Source of the DNA: Micromonospora halophytica
GTDB taxonomy: Bacteria; Actinomycetota; Actinomycetes; Mycobacteriales; Micromonosporaceae
Assembly (NCBI RefSeq): GCF_900090245.1
Contig: NZ_FMDN01000007.1
Coordinates: 1 to 64,000 of the forward strand
Length of the DNA stretch: 64,000 nt
Direction: 5' to 3'
The notes beneath the pieces were generated by a model. The model did no database searches, was not told the origin of the DNA, and saw only the letters and a program-made list of their open reading frames with translations. Below are positions 53,018 to 62,038 of this stretch, in pieces (position 1 is the first letter of the stretch; the number at the start of each line of letters is the position of its first letter). Made by a program: the position numbers and the translations under genes.

Positions 53018-55771
53018 TCAGCTCTCCTCTCCGAGCCGGAGCACCTCGCCGAGGCGCAGCCGACGGTTGTTCACGGCCTCGACCGCGACGGCGAAGGCCA
53101 GGGCCAGTACGGCCAACCCGAGCACCCCGGCGACCAGGCCGGGTTCGAAACGGACGGTCACCGGCACCCCGCCGGTGAACGCGGACAGCCCCAGCACCGG
53201 GTTGAGCAGCACCGGCAGCAGGGCGCCGACCACCGCCCCGGTCAGCACCGAGACCACCACCAGCGGGGCCAGCTCGATCAGCAGCAGGCCCCGCCACTGC
53301 CGGCGGGACAGCCCCATGGTGCGCAACCGGGACAGCACCTGACCTCGACCCCGGGCCCCGGCCAGCACGGCGAACGCCAGGGCGAGCAGTCCGAGCACGG
53401 CGCCCCCGACCGCGCCCGCGGCGAAGCCGAAGACGAGCAGCCCGTTGACGCCGCTGCCGCCGAGCCGCTCCCGCTCCGCCACCCACGTCGTCACCCTCGG
53501 CGGCAGCGGACGCTTCCCGCCGGTCACCGCCCCACTGCTCTGGTAGCGGGCCTGGCCCTCCTCGGCGATCCGGGCCAGCGCGACCGGGTCGACCGGGCGG
53601 TCACCGGCGGCGAGCAGGAAGCCGGTCGGGGCGAGCGGGTACGGCCCGTCAGCGGGCAACTGTGGCCAGGGCAGCACCGCGAACCGGGTGACGTCCGCCG
53701 GCACCAGCGGGAACCACGGGGTCGTGCCGGCGACCCGCAACGGCAGCCTGTTGCCCTGCACGTCCACCCAACCGGGGCGCCGCCCGGCCCGGTCGGCGAG
53801 TTCCGCGTCGGCCAGCGCGGCGGCGAAGTCCGGTGACACCAGCGCCGGCAGCGCGGTGGCCCGATCGCCGCGCAGCGTCCCCGGCACCGTCACGTCGAGC
53901 CCCGAACGGCGGGCCACCTCCGCGAAGCCGGCGGGCTCCACCAGCAGCACGTACGCCTCACCCGCGCCACCGGGGCGGCCGTCGGCGTCGGCGTACAGCC
54001 GCTGGCCCGGCTGGGCGAGCACCGGGGTGACCGCCCGGACCCCGGGCAGCCCGCCCAGCGCCGCCACGGTGTCCGGGGCGAACCGGTCGCCAGCGACCAG
54101 CGCGTCGGCCGGCACGATCCGGGTGACCGCCCGGTCCCGGCCGTCGGAGATGCCGACGGCCACCACCCCGCAGAAGGCCGCCGTCGCGATCGCCAGCACC
54201 ACCACCACCAACGGCGCGGCCACCCCGGCCCGGCCGGCGCGGGCGGTGCCGAGGAAGGCCACCGCCCCGCGGGCCCGGGCGGCCAGCCGGCTGGCCAGCC
54301 GCAACGGCCACGGGTACGCGCGCAGCGCCAGCAGCGCGGCGGCGACCGCGAGCAGCACCGGCACCGACACCAGCAGCGGATCCACCTCGCCGCCGAGCGG
54401 CAGTCCCCGCCGGCGCAGCAGGAACGCGGCGAGCACGGCCAGCCCGACCAGGGTGACCTCGGCGGTCAGTCGGCCCGCCCCGCCCCGGAACCGGAGCAGG
54501 TCCCGCCGCCCGCCCACGCCGCCGCGCTGGGCGGCCAGCACCGCCACCGGCAGCGCCACGGTGGCCAGCAGCGCGGCAGCCGCCGCCAGCCGGACGGCCG
54601 GGCCGGGCGTGCCGCCACCCAGCGGGTCGGCCGGGAGGAGACCGCCGAGCAGCCAGCCCGCCCCGGCGGCGGCCGGCACCACCAGCGCCGACTCGGCCAG
54701 GCCACGCCGCACCACCGTCAGCGCCGAACCGCCCCGGGCCCGCAGCAGGACGTACTCGTCGCGGCGGCGGCGTGCCGCCAGCCCGGCCGCCAGCACGATC
54801 AACCCGGCGAGGGTGGCGAGCACCCCGGCGGCGATGACGGCGAGCAGGGTACGGGCGGCGGCGAGCGCGTCCGCGTACTGCCGCAGCGGGATGTCGACGC
54901 CCTGGGAGAAGTGCAGCCCGGACGGCCGCTCGCGGTCCACCTGGGAGAGTCCGGCGATCAGCGCGTCGAGCCGCCCCGGGGCGAGCCGGTCGGGGTCGAC
55001 CCGGTACCGGTAGCTGACGCCGGCCGCCCAGCCACCCTCCACCCGGTTGTCCAGCCCGACCGGGTCGGTCAGCCCGACGAGCTGGAACGGCTGCCCGTCC
55101 CCGACCGGCGGGGTCAGCCGCAGCGCGGACGGCAGCCCGTCCCAGACGCCGTCGGCCGGATCGTGGGGACGGAACACGCCGACCACCACCACGGGGGCGG
55201 CGGCGTACTCGCTGCCGTCCGGCCGGTACAGGGCCGCCCGGAGCCGGCTGCCGGCCCGTACCCCGAGGGGGCGGGCCACCGGCTCGGCGAGCGCGATCTC
55301 CACCGCCGCTTCCCGGCGGGTCCCCTGCCCGGGCCAGTGCCCGTCGACCAGGGTGGCCGCCTCGTGCAGCCCGGTCGTGGTGCGCAGGGCCAGGTCGAAC
55401 AGGCCCTTGTCGCGGGTGAGTTCCGGGCCCTTCAGCCGGGCGAAGCCGGTGTCGGCGGCGTACCACCGCTCGTCGATCACCTCGCGCACCACCGGGGGCA
55501 TGCCGGCGGACAGGTCCTCGACAGCGTCCCGGTGGAAGGCGGTGTAGCGCGTCGTGCCGGGGGGCTGGATCTCCGGTGCCCGGCTGTAGAGCAGGTCCCG
55601 CCGGATGCCGGGCACGTCGGCCATCTGCTGACGCAGGCCCTGGCCGGACAGCCGCTCCGCCAGCCGGGGCACCCCGGTGACCAGCACCGCCGTCACCAGC
55701 GTCAGCACCGTCAGGAGCAGAAAGTGCCCCCCGTACGCGCGGACCCTGCGCGCCACCGCCAGGACGCTCAT
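53018..55771 (-). CDS. FtsX-like ABC transporter permease 1
   Basis: 917 aa. One N-terminal helix (FLLLTVLTLVTAVLVTGV), a large extracellular domain (about 45-320), then clusters of helices: LLAVIAAGVLATLAGLIVLAAG, AALLATVALPVAVL, VGLAVLAAFLL, a second extracellular domain, and a terminal FtsX block (FGFAAGAVGGAVLGLLALAFAV) ending in two more helices and a basic tail. RRRRDEYVLLRARGGS is typical of the coupling region. ATG at 55771 overlaps the stop of permease 2 by 4 bases. Confidence 0.92.
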   Translation of the reverse strand: MSVLAVARRVRAYGGHFLLLTVLTLVTAVLVTGVPRLAERLSGQGLRQQMADVPGIRRDLLYSRAPEIQPPGTTRYTAFHRDAVEDLSAGMPPVVREVIDERWYAADTGFARLKGPELTRDKGLFDLALRTTTGLHEAATLVDGHWPGQGTRREAAVEIALAEPVARPLGVRAGSRLRAALYRPDGSEYAAAPVVVVGVFRPHDPADGVWDGLPSALRLTPPVGDGQPFQLVGLTDPVGLDNRVEGGWAAGVSYRYRVDPDRLAPGRLDALIAGLSQVDRERPSGLHFSQGVDIPLRQYADALAAARTLLAVIAAGVLATLAGLIVLAAGLAARRRRDEYVLLRARGGSALTVVRRGLAESALVVPAAAGAGWLLGGLLPADPLGGGTPGPAVRLAAAAALLATVALPVAVLAAQRGGVGGRRDLLRFRGGAGRLTAEVTLVGLAVLAAFLLRRRGLPLGGEVDPLLVSVPVLLAVAAALLALRAYPWPLRLASRLAARARGAVAFLGTARAGRAGVAAPLVVVVLAIATAAFCGVVAVGISDGRDRAVTRIVPADALVAGDRFAPDTVAALGGLPGVRAVTPVLAQPGQRLYADADGRPGGAGEAYVLLVEPAGFAEVARRSGLDVTVPGTLRGDRATALPALVSPDFAAALADAELADRAGRRPGWVDVQGNRLPLRVAGTTPWFPLVPADVTRFAVLPWPQLPADGPYPLAPTGFLLAAGDRPVDPVALARIAEEGQARYQSSGAVTGGKRPLPPRVTTWVAERERLGGSGVNGLLVFGFAAGAVGGAVLGLLALAFAVLAGARGRGQVLSRLRTMGLSRRQWRGLLLIELAPLVVVSVLTGAVVGALLPVLLNPVLGLSAFTGGVPVTVRFEPGLVAGVLGLAVLALAFAVAVEAVNNRRLRLGEVLRLGEES

Positions 55772-58700
55772 CGTTCTCCCCCGATCCGGAGCTGGACCGC
55801 CGCGACGCGCCGCCGCAGGCCGGTGGTGAGCACCGCGCTGAACGCGAGGGCGGCCACCAGCAGCCCCAGCGCGGTGAGGCCGATCGGCGTCCACGGCACG
55901 GTGAACGCGGCCTCCGGCACCGGCCGCCCGGCACCGGGGGTGAGGATCACCAGCGGGGCCATGGTGGCGCCGACACCCGCGCCGACCAGCAGGCCGACCG
56001 TCACACCGATGCCGGCCAGGAAGGTCTGTTCGGCGAGCAGTGCCCGGGCCAGCACGGGTGGCCCGGTGCCCAGGGTGTGCAGCACCGCCAGCTCGGCCAT
56101 CCGGCGTCGGCCGGTGGCCCAGACGTCCACGGCGAGGCCGACCAGGGCGAGCAGCACCGATCCGAGCGCGGCGGCGAGCAGCCCGGTCCGGGCGCCCCGC
56201 CAGTACGGGTCGCGGGCCGCCGCCTCGGCGGCCTCCCGCCGGTCGAGGACGGTCACGTCGGGCAGTTCCCGGACCGCCGCCGCGGCGGCGGCGTGCCCAC
56301 CCGGGTCGGTGCGCAGCCACCACTCCGGCACCGGTCGCACGGTGGCCCGCTGCTGGACCAGCCACTGCGTCGCGGTGGGCAGGTCGATCAGCATCGCTCC
56401 CCCGGCGTCCCCGGCGCCCGGCACCGCGCGCAGCTCGCCGACCACCCGCACCGGCACGGACACGCCGGAGAGCGAGAGCGGCACCACGTCGCCGGAACGG
56501 ACATCGAGGGCGGCCAGCACCTGCGGGGTGACCAGCGCCGGCACCGCCCGGCTCTCACCGGCCCGGACGACCGCGAAGCGGATCGTCGGCTGGCTGGCGA
56601 AGCGCCCGCCCGCGGTCAGCACGACCGGGTAGTCCACGTCCACCCCACCGGCGGAGACCCCGGTCGCCTCGACGGGCTCCCCGCGCAGGGCGTCCACCAG
56701 GGACCAGCCGCCGGTCAGCGCCACCGGTCGGGCGGTCCCGACGGCGTCCTCGACGTGCAGGCCGTCGACCTGGAGCCCGTATCCACGGGCGGCGGCGTCA
56801 CCGGCGTCGGCCTGGAAGCCGGCCACCCGCAGCGGCGGCCCGGCGGGCAGGTCCACGGCGAACGGGACGGTCCGGTCGTCGGCGGAGTTCGTGGTGGCCA
56901 GCGGCAGTCGCAGGGCCAGCCCGTCGTCGCGGGTGAGCAGCACCGTGACCTCGATGGACTGCGGGACGACCAGATCGCGTACCGGGGTGCGGACGGTGCC
57001 GGTGAGCCGCCGCGCGTCGGCCGGCAGCGGGACCCCGGCGGCCTCGTCGCGCTCGCGCACCATCCGGTCGAGCAGCTCGCGGGGCGGCCGGTCGCCCAGC
57101 CGGTCGGCGATCCGCGCCACGTCACCGGCGGCTGCCGCGTCCAGGGCCAGCACCGTGGTCGGCAGGCTGGCCCGCCCCAGCCGGATCTCGTCGCGCCAGG
57201 CCGGCAGCACCTGCCGTACCCCCGGTGCGCCGGCCAGTGCGGCGGAGCGGTCCACCGGCGCGGCGCCACCGCGCTCGACCACCCGCAGGTCGGCGCCGAC
57301 ACTGTGATCGGCCTGGTCGGTCTGCGACCGTTCCCAGGTGGTGACCAGCGTCCAGGCCAGGGTGCTGGCGCCGACGGCGAGGGCGAGCAGCAGCACCGGC
57401 CCGGCGTGCGGGCGGCGGCCGGCCTGCCACATGCCGAGCATGGTGGCCGTCCACGGCCGGCGGTCGACGAACCGCTCGGCGACCCGGGTGACCGGCGGCA
57501 GCAGCCGCAGCGCGAGCACCGCCCCGGCCAGCACGCCGAGGGTGGGGGCGACGGCGAGCAGCGGGTCGATGCCGAGCCGCCCGCCAGCGCCGGCCAGCGG
57601 CGACGAGTACTGCCGCAGCTGAGTCCAGGCGAGCAGGGCGAGCAGCACCAGGGCCAGGTCGACGCCGGCCCGCTGCACGGTGGCGGCCCGGGTGGGGCGG
57701 GAGCGGGCGGCCATGTCGGCGACATAGCTGCCCGCCCGGCGCAGCGCCGGCAGCACCATGGCGACCAGACAGCCGACCGCCGCGGCGAGCGCCACCGTCC
57801 AGACCGTGCCGGCGCCACCGCCGTCCAGGCGCAGGTCGGTCAGCCCGCCCTCGCCGCCGACGCGGCGCAGCGCCAAACCGGCCAGCGGGGGCGCGAGCAG
57901 CGCTGCCGGCAGCACCACCAGGGTCGCCTCCCGTACGGCGAGACCGGCGAGCTGGCCGCGCCCCGCCCCCCGGGCGCGCAGCAGCGCGGTCTGGCCCCGA
58001 CGGTCCTCGTTGAGCAGCGCGGCGACGAGCACCAGCGCGTACCCGCCGAGGACCACGATCAGCAGCAGCGGGGTGAGCAGCGCCGAGCGCCCCACCAGGT
58101 CGGCCCGGCCGAGCCGGTCGATCAGCCGGTCCAGCCCGGTGACGCTCTGCGCCGACGAGCCGAGTCCCGCCTCCTGCGGCACCTCGCGCAGGGCGACGGC
58201 CACCGCCCGCCCGACGTCGGGCAGCCGGCTCGGCGCGACACCGGTGAGGTCCGGCTCGACCACCCAGGTCACCGAGGTGGAGCCGGGGAAGGTACCGACG
58301 AAGTCCGCCGGGTCGAGGACGAACGGCCCGTACGAGCCGCCGTCGCTCCCGGCGGCGCCCAGCGCCCCCGGCGCGAGCTGCCAGTAGGCGGCGGCCGGGT
58401 CGTGGGGGCGGAAGACCCCGGCGACCACCACGTCGGCGGCCCGGCCGGTGCTGCGGTCGGTCATCGGCACCCGGCTGTCGACGGTCAGCCGCAGCGCGCC
58501 CGCCACCCGCTCGGGGACGGCGACCTGGGCCGGGGACGTCCCGGCGGTGGGCCAGGACCCGGCGACGAGGTCGGCGCGGGCGGGCAGGTCGTCGAGGGTG
58601 GCCAGGTCGGCGAAGACCGGATCGTCGTCGACCCGGACGCCGCCCAGGTCGCCGGTGAGTTCCCGGCCGGTGCCGTGCCGGGCGGCCGACACGGTGACCG

Positions 58701-58968
58701 TCGCACCGCCCAGTCCCCGGGCGAACCGGTCCCGCACCGTCCGGTCGCGGGCAGCGGCCTCGGCCGCGTCCCGGCCACCGGAGCCGCTGATCAACAGGCT
58801 GCGTTCGGCGGCCGGCGCGGCGGCGAGCACGGCCCGCTGGCCGGCGTCAACCGCGCGGCGGCTGTAGTCGGAGAGCCCGGTGACGAGGGCGACCGCGACC
58901 AACGCTGCGGCCGTCGCCGCCAGCAGCAGACCCCGTGCCTCGCGGGCCCGCCTCCACACCAGCTTCAT
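55768..58968 (-). CDS. FtsX-like ABC transporter permease 2
   Basis: 1066 aa, first gene of the operon. N-terminal helix (LLLAATAAALVAVALVTGL), extracellular domain to about 265, helix group LLTPLLLIVVLGGYALVLVA, coupling-type RRGQTALLRARGAGRGQL, two further groups, a second extracellular domain (about 540-920), and the C-terminal FtsX block (AALGSVLLALVGLAVDVW, then MAELAVLHTLGTGP). ATG at 58968 with GGGAGG upstream. It and permease 1 share organisation but are diverged, so the transporter is probably a heterodimer. Cargo unknown. Confidence 0.92.
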   Translation of the reverse strand: MKLVWRRAREARGLLLAATAAALVAVALVTGLSDYSRRAVDAGQRAVLAAAPAAERSLLISGSGGRDAAEAAARDRTVRDRFARGLGGATVTVSAARHGTGRELTGDLGGVRVDDDPVFADLATLDDLPARADLVAGSWPTAGTSPAQVAVPERVAGALRLTVDSRVPMTDRSTGRAADVVVAGVFRPHDPAAAYWQLAPGALGAAGSDGGSYGPFVLDPADFVGTFPGSTSVTWVVEPDLTGVAPSRLPDVGRAVAVALREVPQEAGLGSSAQSVTGLDRLIDRLGRADLVGRSALLTPLLLIVVLGGYALVLVAALLNEDRRGQTALLRARGAGRGQLAGLAVREATLVVLPAALLAPPLAGLALRRVGGEGGLTDLRLDGGGAGTVWTVALAAAVGCLVAMVLPALRRAGSYVADMAARSRPTRAATVQRAGVDLALVLLALLAWTQLRQYSSPLAGAGGRLGIDPLLAVAPTLGVLAGAVLALRLLPPVTRVAERFVDRRPWTATMLGMWQAGRRPHAGPVLLLALAVGASTLAWTLVTTWERSQTDQADHSVGADLRVVERGGAAPVDRSAALAGAPGVRQVLPAWRDEIRLGRASLPTTVLALDAAAAGDVARIADRLGDRPPRELLDRMVRERDEAAGVPLPADARRLTGTVRTPVRDLVVPQSIEVTVLLTRDDGLALRLPLATTNSADDRTVPFAVDLPAGPPLRVAGFQADAGDAAARGYGLQVDGLHVEDAVGTARPVALTGGWSLVDALRGEPVEATGVSAGGVDVDYPVVLTAGGRFASQPTIRFAVVRAGESRAVPALVTPQVLAALDVRSGDVVPLSLSGVSVPVRVVGELRAVPGAGDAGGAMLIDLPTATQWLVQQRATVRPVPEWWLRTDPGGHAAAAAAVRELPDVTVLDRREAAEAAARDPYWRGARTGLLAAALGSVLLALVGLAVDVWATGRRRMAELAVLHTLGTGPPVLARALLAEQTFLAGIGVTVGLLVGAGVGATMAPLVILTPGAGRPVPEAAFTVPWTPIGLTALGLLVAALAFSAVLTTGLRRRVAAVQLRIGGER

Positions 58969-59100
58969 CCGACGCCTCCCCCGCCGCCCCCCGTCGGGCC
59001 GACGATCAGACAGAGCGGGTGGGGCCGGAAAAGGTTCGCGCCCTTTACGTGATCGTTACCGGTCGGCGGTCCCCTGGTGCCGGTCTGCTTCGATCAGCTC

Positions 59101-59394
59101 ATGGAATACGCCCTCGCTGTCCTGCTCGTACTCGCCCTGACGCTGCTCGCCGCGCAGTCGACCGGGCCCGGTCGTCGGGACGCCACCGCGCTACGGCTGG
59201 CCGAGATCGAACGCCGTCTGGACCTCGTGATGAGGCATCTCGGCGTGGTGGACGAGGGGCCGGCCCTGCCGGGCGTGCGCGAGCACCTGTTGCGAGGCGA
59301 GAAGATCAAGGCGATCAGGGCGTACCGGGCGGCGACCGGCGCGGACCTCAGGACCGCCAAGGAGGCGGTGGAGGCGATGGCCGGGGGCCGCTGA
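59101..59394 (+). CDS. Membrane-anchored ribosomal L7/L12 C-terminal-domain-like protein
   Basis: 97 aa. One N-terminal helix (YALAVLLVLALTLLAA), a short linker (EIERRLDLVMRHLG), then about 60-97 resembling the bL12 C-terminal domain: LRGEKIKAIRAYRAATG with ADLRTAKEAVEAMA, where the Lys/Ala spacing matches the factor-binding helix of L7/L12. It is not the ribosomal stalk protein itself, being short and membrane-bound. ATG at 59101. Alone on its strand. Confidence 0.8.
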   Translation: MEYALAVLLVLALTLLAAQSTGPGRRDATALRLAEIERRLDLVMRHLGVVDEGPALPGVREHLLRGEKIKAIRAYRAATGADLRTAKEAVEAMAGGR

Positions 59395-59454
59395 GACGAC
59401 GTGCCGGCCCAGCGGTGGACGTCGGCGTGCCGCAGCCGAGGTCGCCGGGCACGG

Positions 59455-60483
59455 TCAGCGCGGGCGATCCCGGTCCCGGGAGGGCTGGACCCGCTTCGGC
59501 TCGCCGGGCATCTTCGGGTGGTCCGGCGGGTACGGCAGGTCGCCCTGCCCGCCGGTGGCGTCCCGGTCGGCCCACTCCAGCAGCGCGGTGATGTCGTACG
59601 GGGCGTCGTCGATGCCGGCGTGCGGATCGCCCCGCTCGGCCAGCCGCGCCGGGACGGTACGCAGGTCGAAGTCGTCCGGGTCGACATCGGGCAGCTCGTC
59701 CCAGTCGACGGGGGTGGAGACGGTGGCCCGGGCGTTGGCGCGCAGCGAGTACGCGCAGGCGATCGTCCGGTCCCGGGCCATCTGGTTGTAGTCGACGAAG
59801 ACCCGGGTGCCGCGTTCCTCCTTCCACCAGGCGGTGGTGATCAGGTCGGGGCGACGGCGCTCCAGCTCCCGGGCCAGCGCGATGGTGGCCCGGCGCACCT
59901 CGGTGAACGTCCAGCGGGGCTGGATACGCAGGTAGACGTGCACGCCCCGGCCGCCGGAGGTCTTCGGCCAGCCGACCGCGCCCAGCTCGGCCAGCAGCGC
60001 CCGGACCTCGCCGGCGGCGGCCACCGCGTCGGCGAAGTCGGTGCCGGGCTGCGGGTCGAGGTCGATGCGCAGCTCGTCGGGGCGGTCGACGTCGGCGGCG
60101 CGCACCGGCCACGGGTGGAACACGATGGTGCCCATCTGGGCGGCCCAGGCGACGTGGGCGAGGTCGGCCGGGCACAGCTCGTCGGCGCTGCGCCCGCTGG
60201 GGAAGCTGATCCGCGCGGTACGCACCCAGGGCGGCACGCCCCGGGTGGGCACCCGCTTCTGGTAGAACGCCTCTCCCTGGACGCCCTCGGGGAAGCGCTG
60301 CAGTGTGGTGGGGCGGTCCCGCAGGGCGCGCATGATGCCGTCGCCCACCGCCGCGTAGTAGTGGAAGACGTCGGCCTTGGTGAAGCCGCGCTGCGGGAAG
60401 ATGAGCCGGTCGGGGCTGCTCAGCCGGACGGTGTGCCCGGCCACCTCGATCTCGGTCACCGTCGCCTTCGTGGTGCCACCCAT
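59455..60483 (-). CDS. Stand-alone LigD-type polymerase (PrimPolC-like)
   Basis: 342 aa with the archaeo-eukaryotic primase-like polymerase domain of LigD but no ligase or nuclease domain. LSSPDRLIFPQRGFTKADV near residue 21; catalytic Asp141 and Asp143 in RIDLDPQPG; SGGRGVHVY near 176; third Asp231 in RVFVDYNQMARDRT; YSLRANARATVSTPVDWDEL closes the domain. Mycobacterial PrimPolC acts with LigC to fill short gaps. ATG at 60483. Convergent with the L12-like gene, divergent from msrB. Confidence 0.92.
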   Translation of the reverse strand: MGGTTKATVTEIEVAGHTVRLSSPDRLIFPQRGFTKADVFHYYAAVGDGIMRALRDRPTTLQRFPEGVQGEAFYQKRVPTRGVPPWVRTARISFPSGRSADELCPADLAHVAWAAQMGTIVFHPWPVRAADVDRPDELRIDLDPQPGTDFADAVAAAGEVRALLAELGAVGWPKTSGGRGVHVYLRIQPRWTFTEVRRATIALARELERRRPDLITTAWWKEERGTRVFVDYNQMARDRTIACAYSLRANARATVSTPVDWDELPDVDPDDFDLRTVPARLAERGDPHAGIDDAPYDITALLEWADRDATGGQGDLPYPPDHPKMPGEPKRVQPSRDRDRPR

Positions 60484-60530
60484 TCCGCGACCATATGCGA
60501 CACCTCCGACGTCCGGCGTACCGTTGACGG

Positions 60531-60941
60531 GTGAGTCTCGACGAGAACGAACTGCCCCGTACCGAGGACGAGTGGCGAATCCGGCTGACCCCCGAGGAGT
60601 TCCGGGTGCTGCGGGAGGCCGGCACCGAGCGGCCGTGGACGGGCGAGTACGTGGACACGAAGACCCCCGGCGTCTACCACTGCCGGGCGTGCGGGGCGGA
60701 GCTGTTCCGCAGCGACGACAAGTTCGACTCGCACTGCGGCTGGCCGAGCTTCGACGACGCCATCCCCGGCGCGGTCAAGGAGATCCCCGACCACACCCTC
60801 GGCATGGCGCGCGTGGAGATCCGCTGCGCGCGCTGCGACAGCCACCTGGGTCACGTCTTCGAAGGTGAGGGATTCACCCCGAAGGACACCCGGCACTGCG
60901 TGAACTCGCTGTCGATCCGGCTGGAGCCGAAGCAGGTCTGA
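60531..60941 (+). CDS. msrB: Peptide-methionine (R)-S-oxide reductase MsrB
   Basis: 136 aa. Zinc ligands CRAC (51-54) and CARC (99-102), WPSFDDAIPG near 71, CDSHLGHVF near 102 and the catalytic Cys123 in RHCVNSLSI. It repairs oxidised methionine in proteins. GTG at 60531. Transcribed divergently from the polymerase across 47 bases. Confidence 0.96.
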   Translation: MSLDENELPRTEDEWRIRLTPEEFRVLREAGTERPWTGEYVDTKTPGVYHCRACGAELFRSDDKFDSHCGWPSFDDAIPGAVKEIPDHTLGMARVEIRCARCDSHLGHVFEGEGFTPKDTRHCVNSLSIRLEPKQV

Positions 60942-60992
60942 CCCGGCCGGCGGGACCGTGGCCGGCCGCCCGGGACCGAACGCACGACGCGC

Positions 60993-61042
60993 CGGGGGCG
61001 AAACGCCGCCCGACCCGATCGGCTCGCGGCATTTCGCCCCCG
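60993..61042 (+). terminator. Long hairpin after msrB / before the zinc-protein gene
   Basis: Arms 60993-61009 and 61026-61042 pair in 16 of 17 positions (core GGGGGCGAAA / TTTCGCCCCC) with a 16-base loop. It is probably the msrB terminator, but it also lies only 56 bases before the next gene, so it could be part of that gene's leader. Confidence 0.6.
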
Positions 61043-61098
61043 CGAACCCCAACCTGGCGCACCCTGGAGGCACATGTCCTGATTTGGGGGTTTTGAGC

Positions 61099-61356
61099 GT
61101 GGCTACCTGCGAGGTCTGCGGCAACGACTACTGGATGGCGTTCGAGGTGCGTACGGTCAGCGGCGACGTGCACACCTTCGACTGCTTCGAGTGCGCGGCA
61201 CACAAGCTGGCACCGATCTGCGAACACTGCGACGTCAAGATCCTCGGGCACGGGGTGGAGGTCGGCGGCCGGTTCTTCTGCTGTGCGCACTGCGCCCGCA
61301 ACGAGGAGACCCAGGGCGCCGAGATCCGCGACGCGGTGGGCTCCCGCCCGGCCTGA
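61099..61356 (+). CDS. Cys-rich zinc-ribbon/prokaryotic-metallothionein-like protein
   Basis: 85 aa with nine cysteines: CEVC (4-7), CFEC (29-32), CEHC (41-44) and CCAHC (61-65), plus interspersed His. The two halves are treble-clef-like knuckles; AFEVRTVSGDVHTFDCFEC and HGVEVGGRFFCCAHCA recur in actinobacterial proteins annotated as prokaryotic metallothionein. GTG at 61099 is inferred from the conserved start; the ribosome-binding site is only a G-run (61086-61090). A TGGAGG followed by ATG-TCC-TGA lies at 61065-61082. Confidence 0.82.
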   Translation: MATCEVCGNDYWMAFEVRTVSGDVHTFDCFECAAHKLAPICEHCDVKILGHGVEVGGRFFCCAHCARNEETQGAEIRDAVGSRPA

Positions 61357-61434
61357 CCGGCGCGCGGGGCGGGCCGACCGGCGCCGGACGCAGGCGTAAG
61401 CGAGCGGTAAGGGCCCGGCGGCCACGGTGCCGGC

Positions 61435-61440
61435 TAGCAT
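61435..61440 (+). promoter_or_regulatory. -10 element for a leaderless TlpA-like gene
   Basis: TAGCAT ends 6 bases before the ATG at 61447 and no ribosome-binding site exists, as for other leaderless starts in this window. Confidence 0.5.
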
Positions 61441-61446
61441 CCGGAC

Positions 61447-62037
61447 ATGCCCGCCCTCACCCGCCGGATCCTGCCGACCGTCCTGACCACGGCCGTCCTG
61501 GCCCTCACCGCCTGCGGCGGCGCCACCGAGCAGCCGGCCACGCCCGACGCCGCCCCGGACACGGCCCAAGCCGGCACCGCCACACCGGCGAGCGGCACGC
61601 CGGGCGCCACCGGCGACGCCGCCCGCCCGGCCACGCCCCCGACCCTGGACTTCACCGCGCGCACCATCGACGACCGGCCCTTCGCCGGAAGCAGCCTCGC
61701 CGGCAGACCGGCGGTGCTGTGGTTCTGGGCGGCGTGGTGCACCCGGTGCCGGGCCGTCGCCGACGACGTGGCCGCCGTGCAGCGGGACAACGCGACCCGG
61801 GTCAACCTGATCGGCGTGGCGGGGCTGGGCAGCGGCGCCGACGCGATGCGCCGCTTCGCCCGCGACACCGGCATCGAGGGGTTCCCCCACCTCGCCGACG
61901 ACGACGGCGCGGTGTGGCGCCGGTTCGGCGTCACCAGCCAGGAGCAGTACGTCCTGCTCGACTCGGCCGGCAAGGTCGTCCACTCTGGGCCGCTGGCCCA
62001 GGACGAGCTACGCCGGCGGATCGCGGAGCTGACCTGA
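61447..62037 (+). CDS. TlpA-like thioredoxin-fold lipoprotein
   Basis: 196 aa. Lipobox LALTACGG (Cys23), a Thr/Ala/Pro-rich linker (about 28-64), then a thioredoxin fold with redox motif WCTRC (Cys98, Cys101) after AVLWFWAAW. It ends in QEQYVLLDSAGKVVHSG, which holds the family's cis-Pro region equivalent. Probably reduces extracytoplasmic disulfides with electrons from the CcdA-like protein, whose gene starts one base after its stop codon. ATG at 61447. Confidence 0.9.
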   Translation: MPALTRRILPTVLTTAVLALTACGGATEQPATPDAAPDTAQAGTATPASGTPGATGDAARPATPPTLDFTARTIDDRPFAGSSLAGRPAVLWFWAAWCTRCRAVADDVAAVQRDNATRVNLIGVAGLGSGADAMRRFARDTGIEGFPHLADDDGAVWRRFGVTSQEQYVLLDSAGKVVHSGPLAQDELRRRIAELT

Positions 62038-62038
62038 C

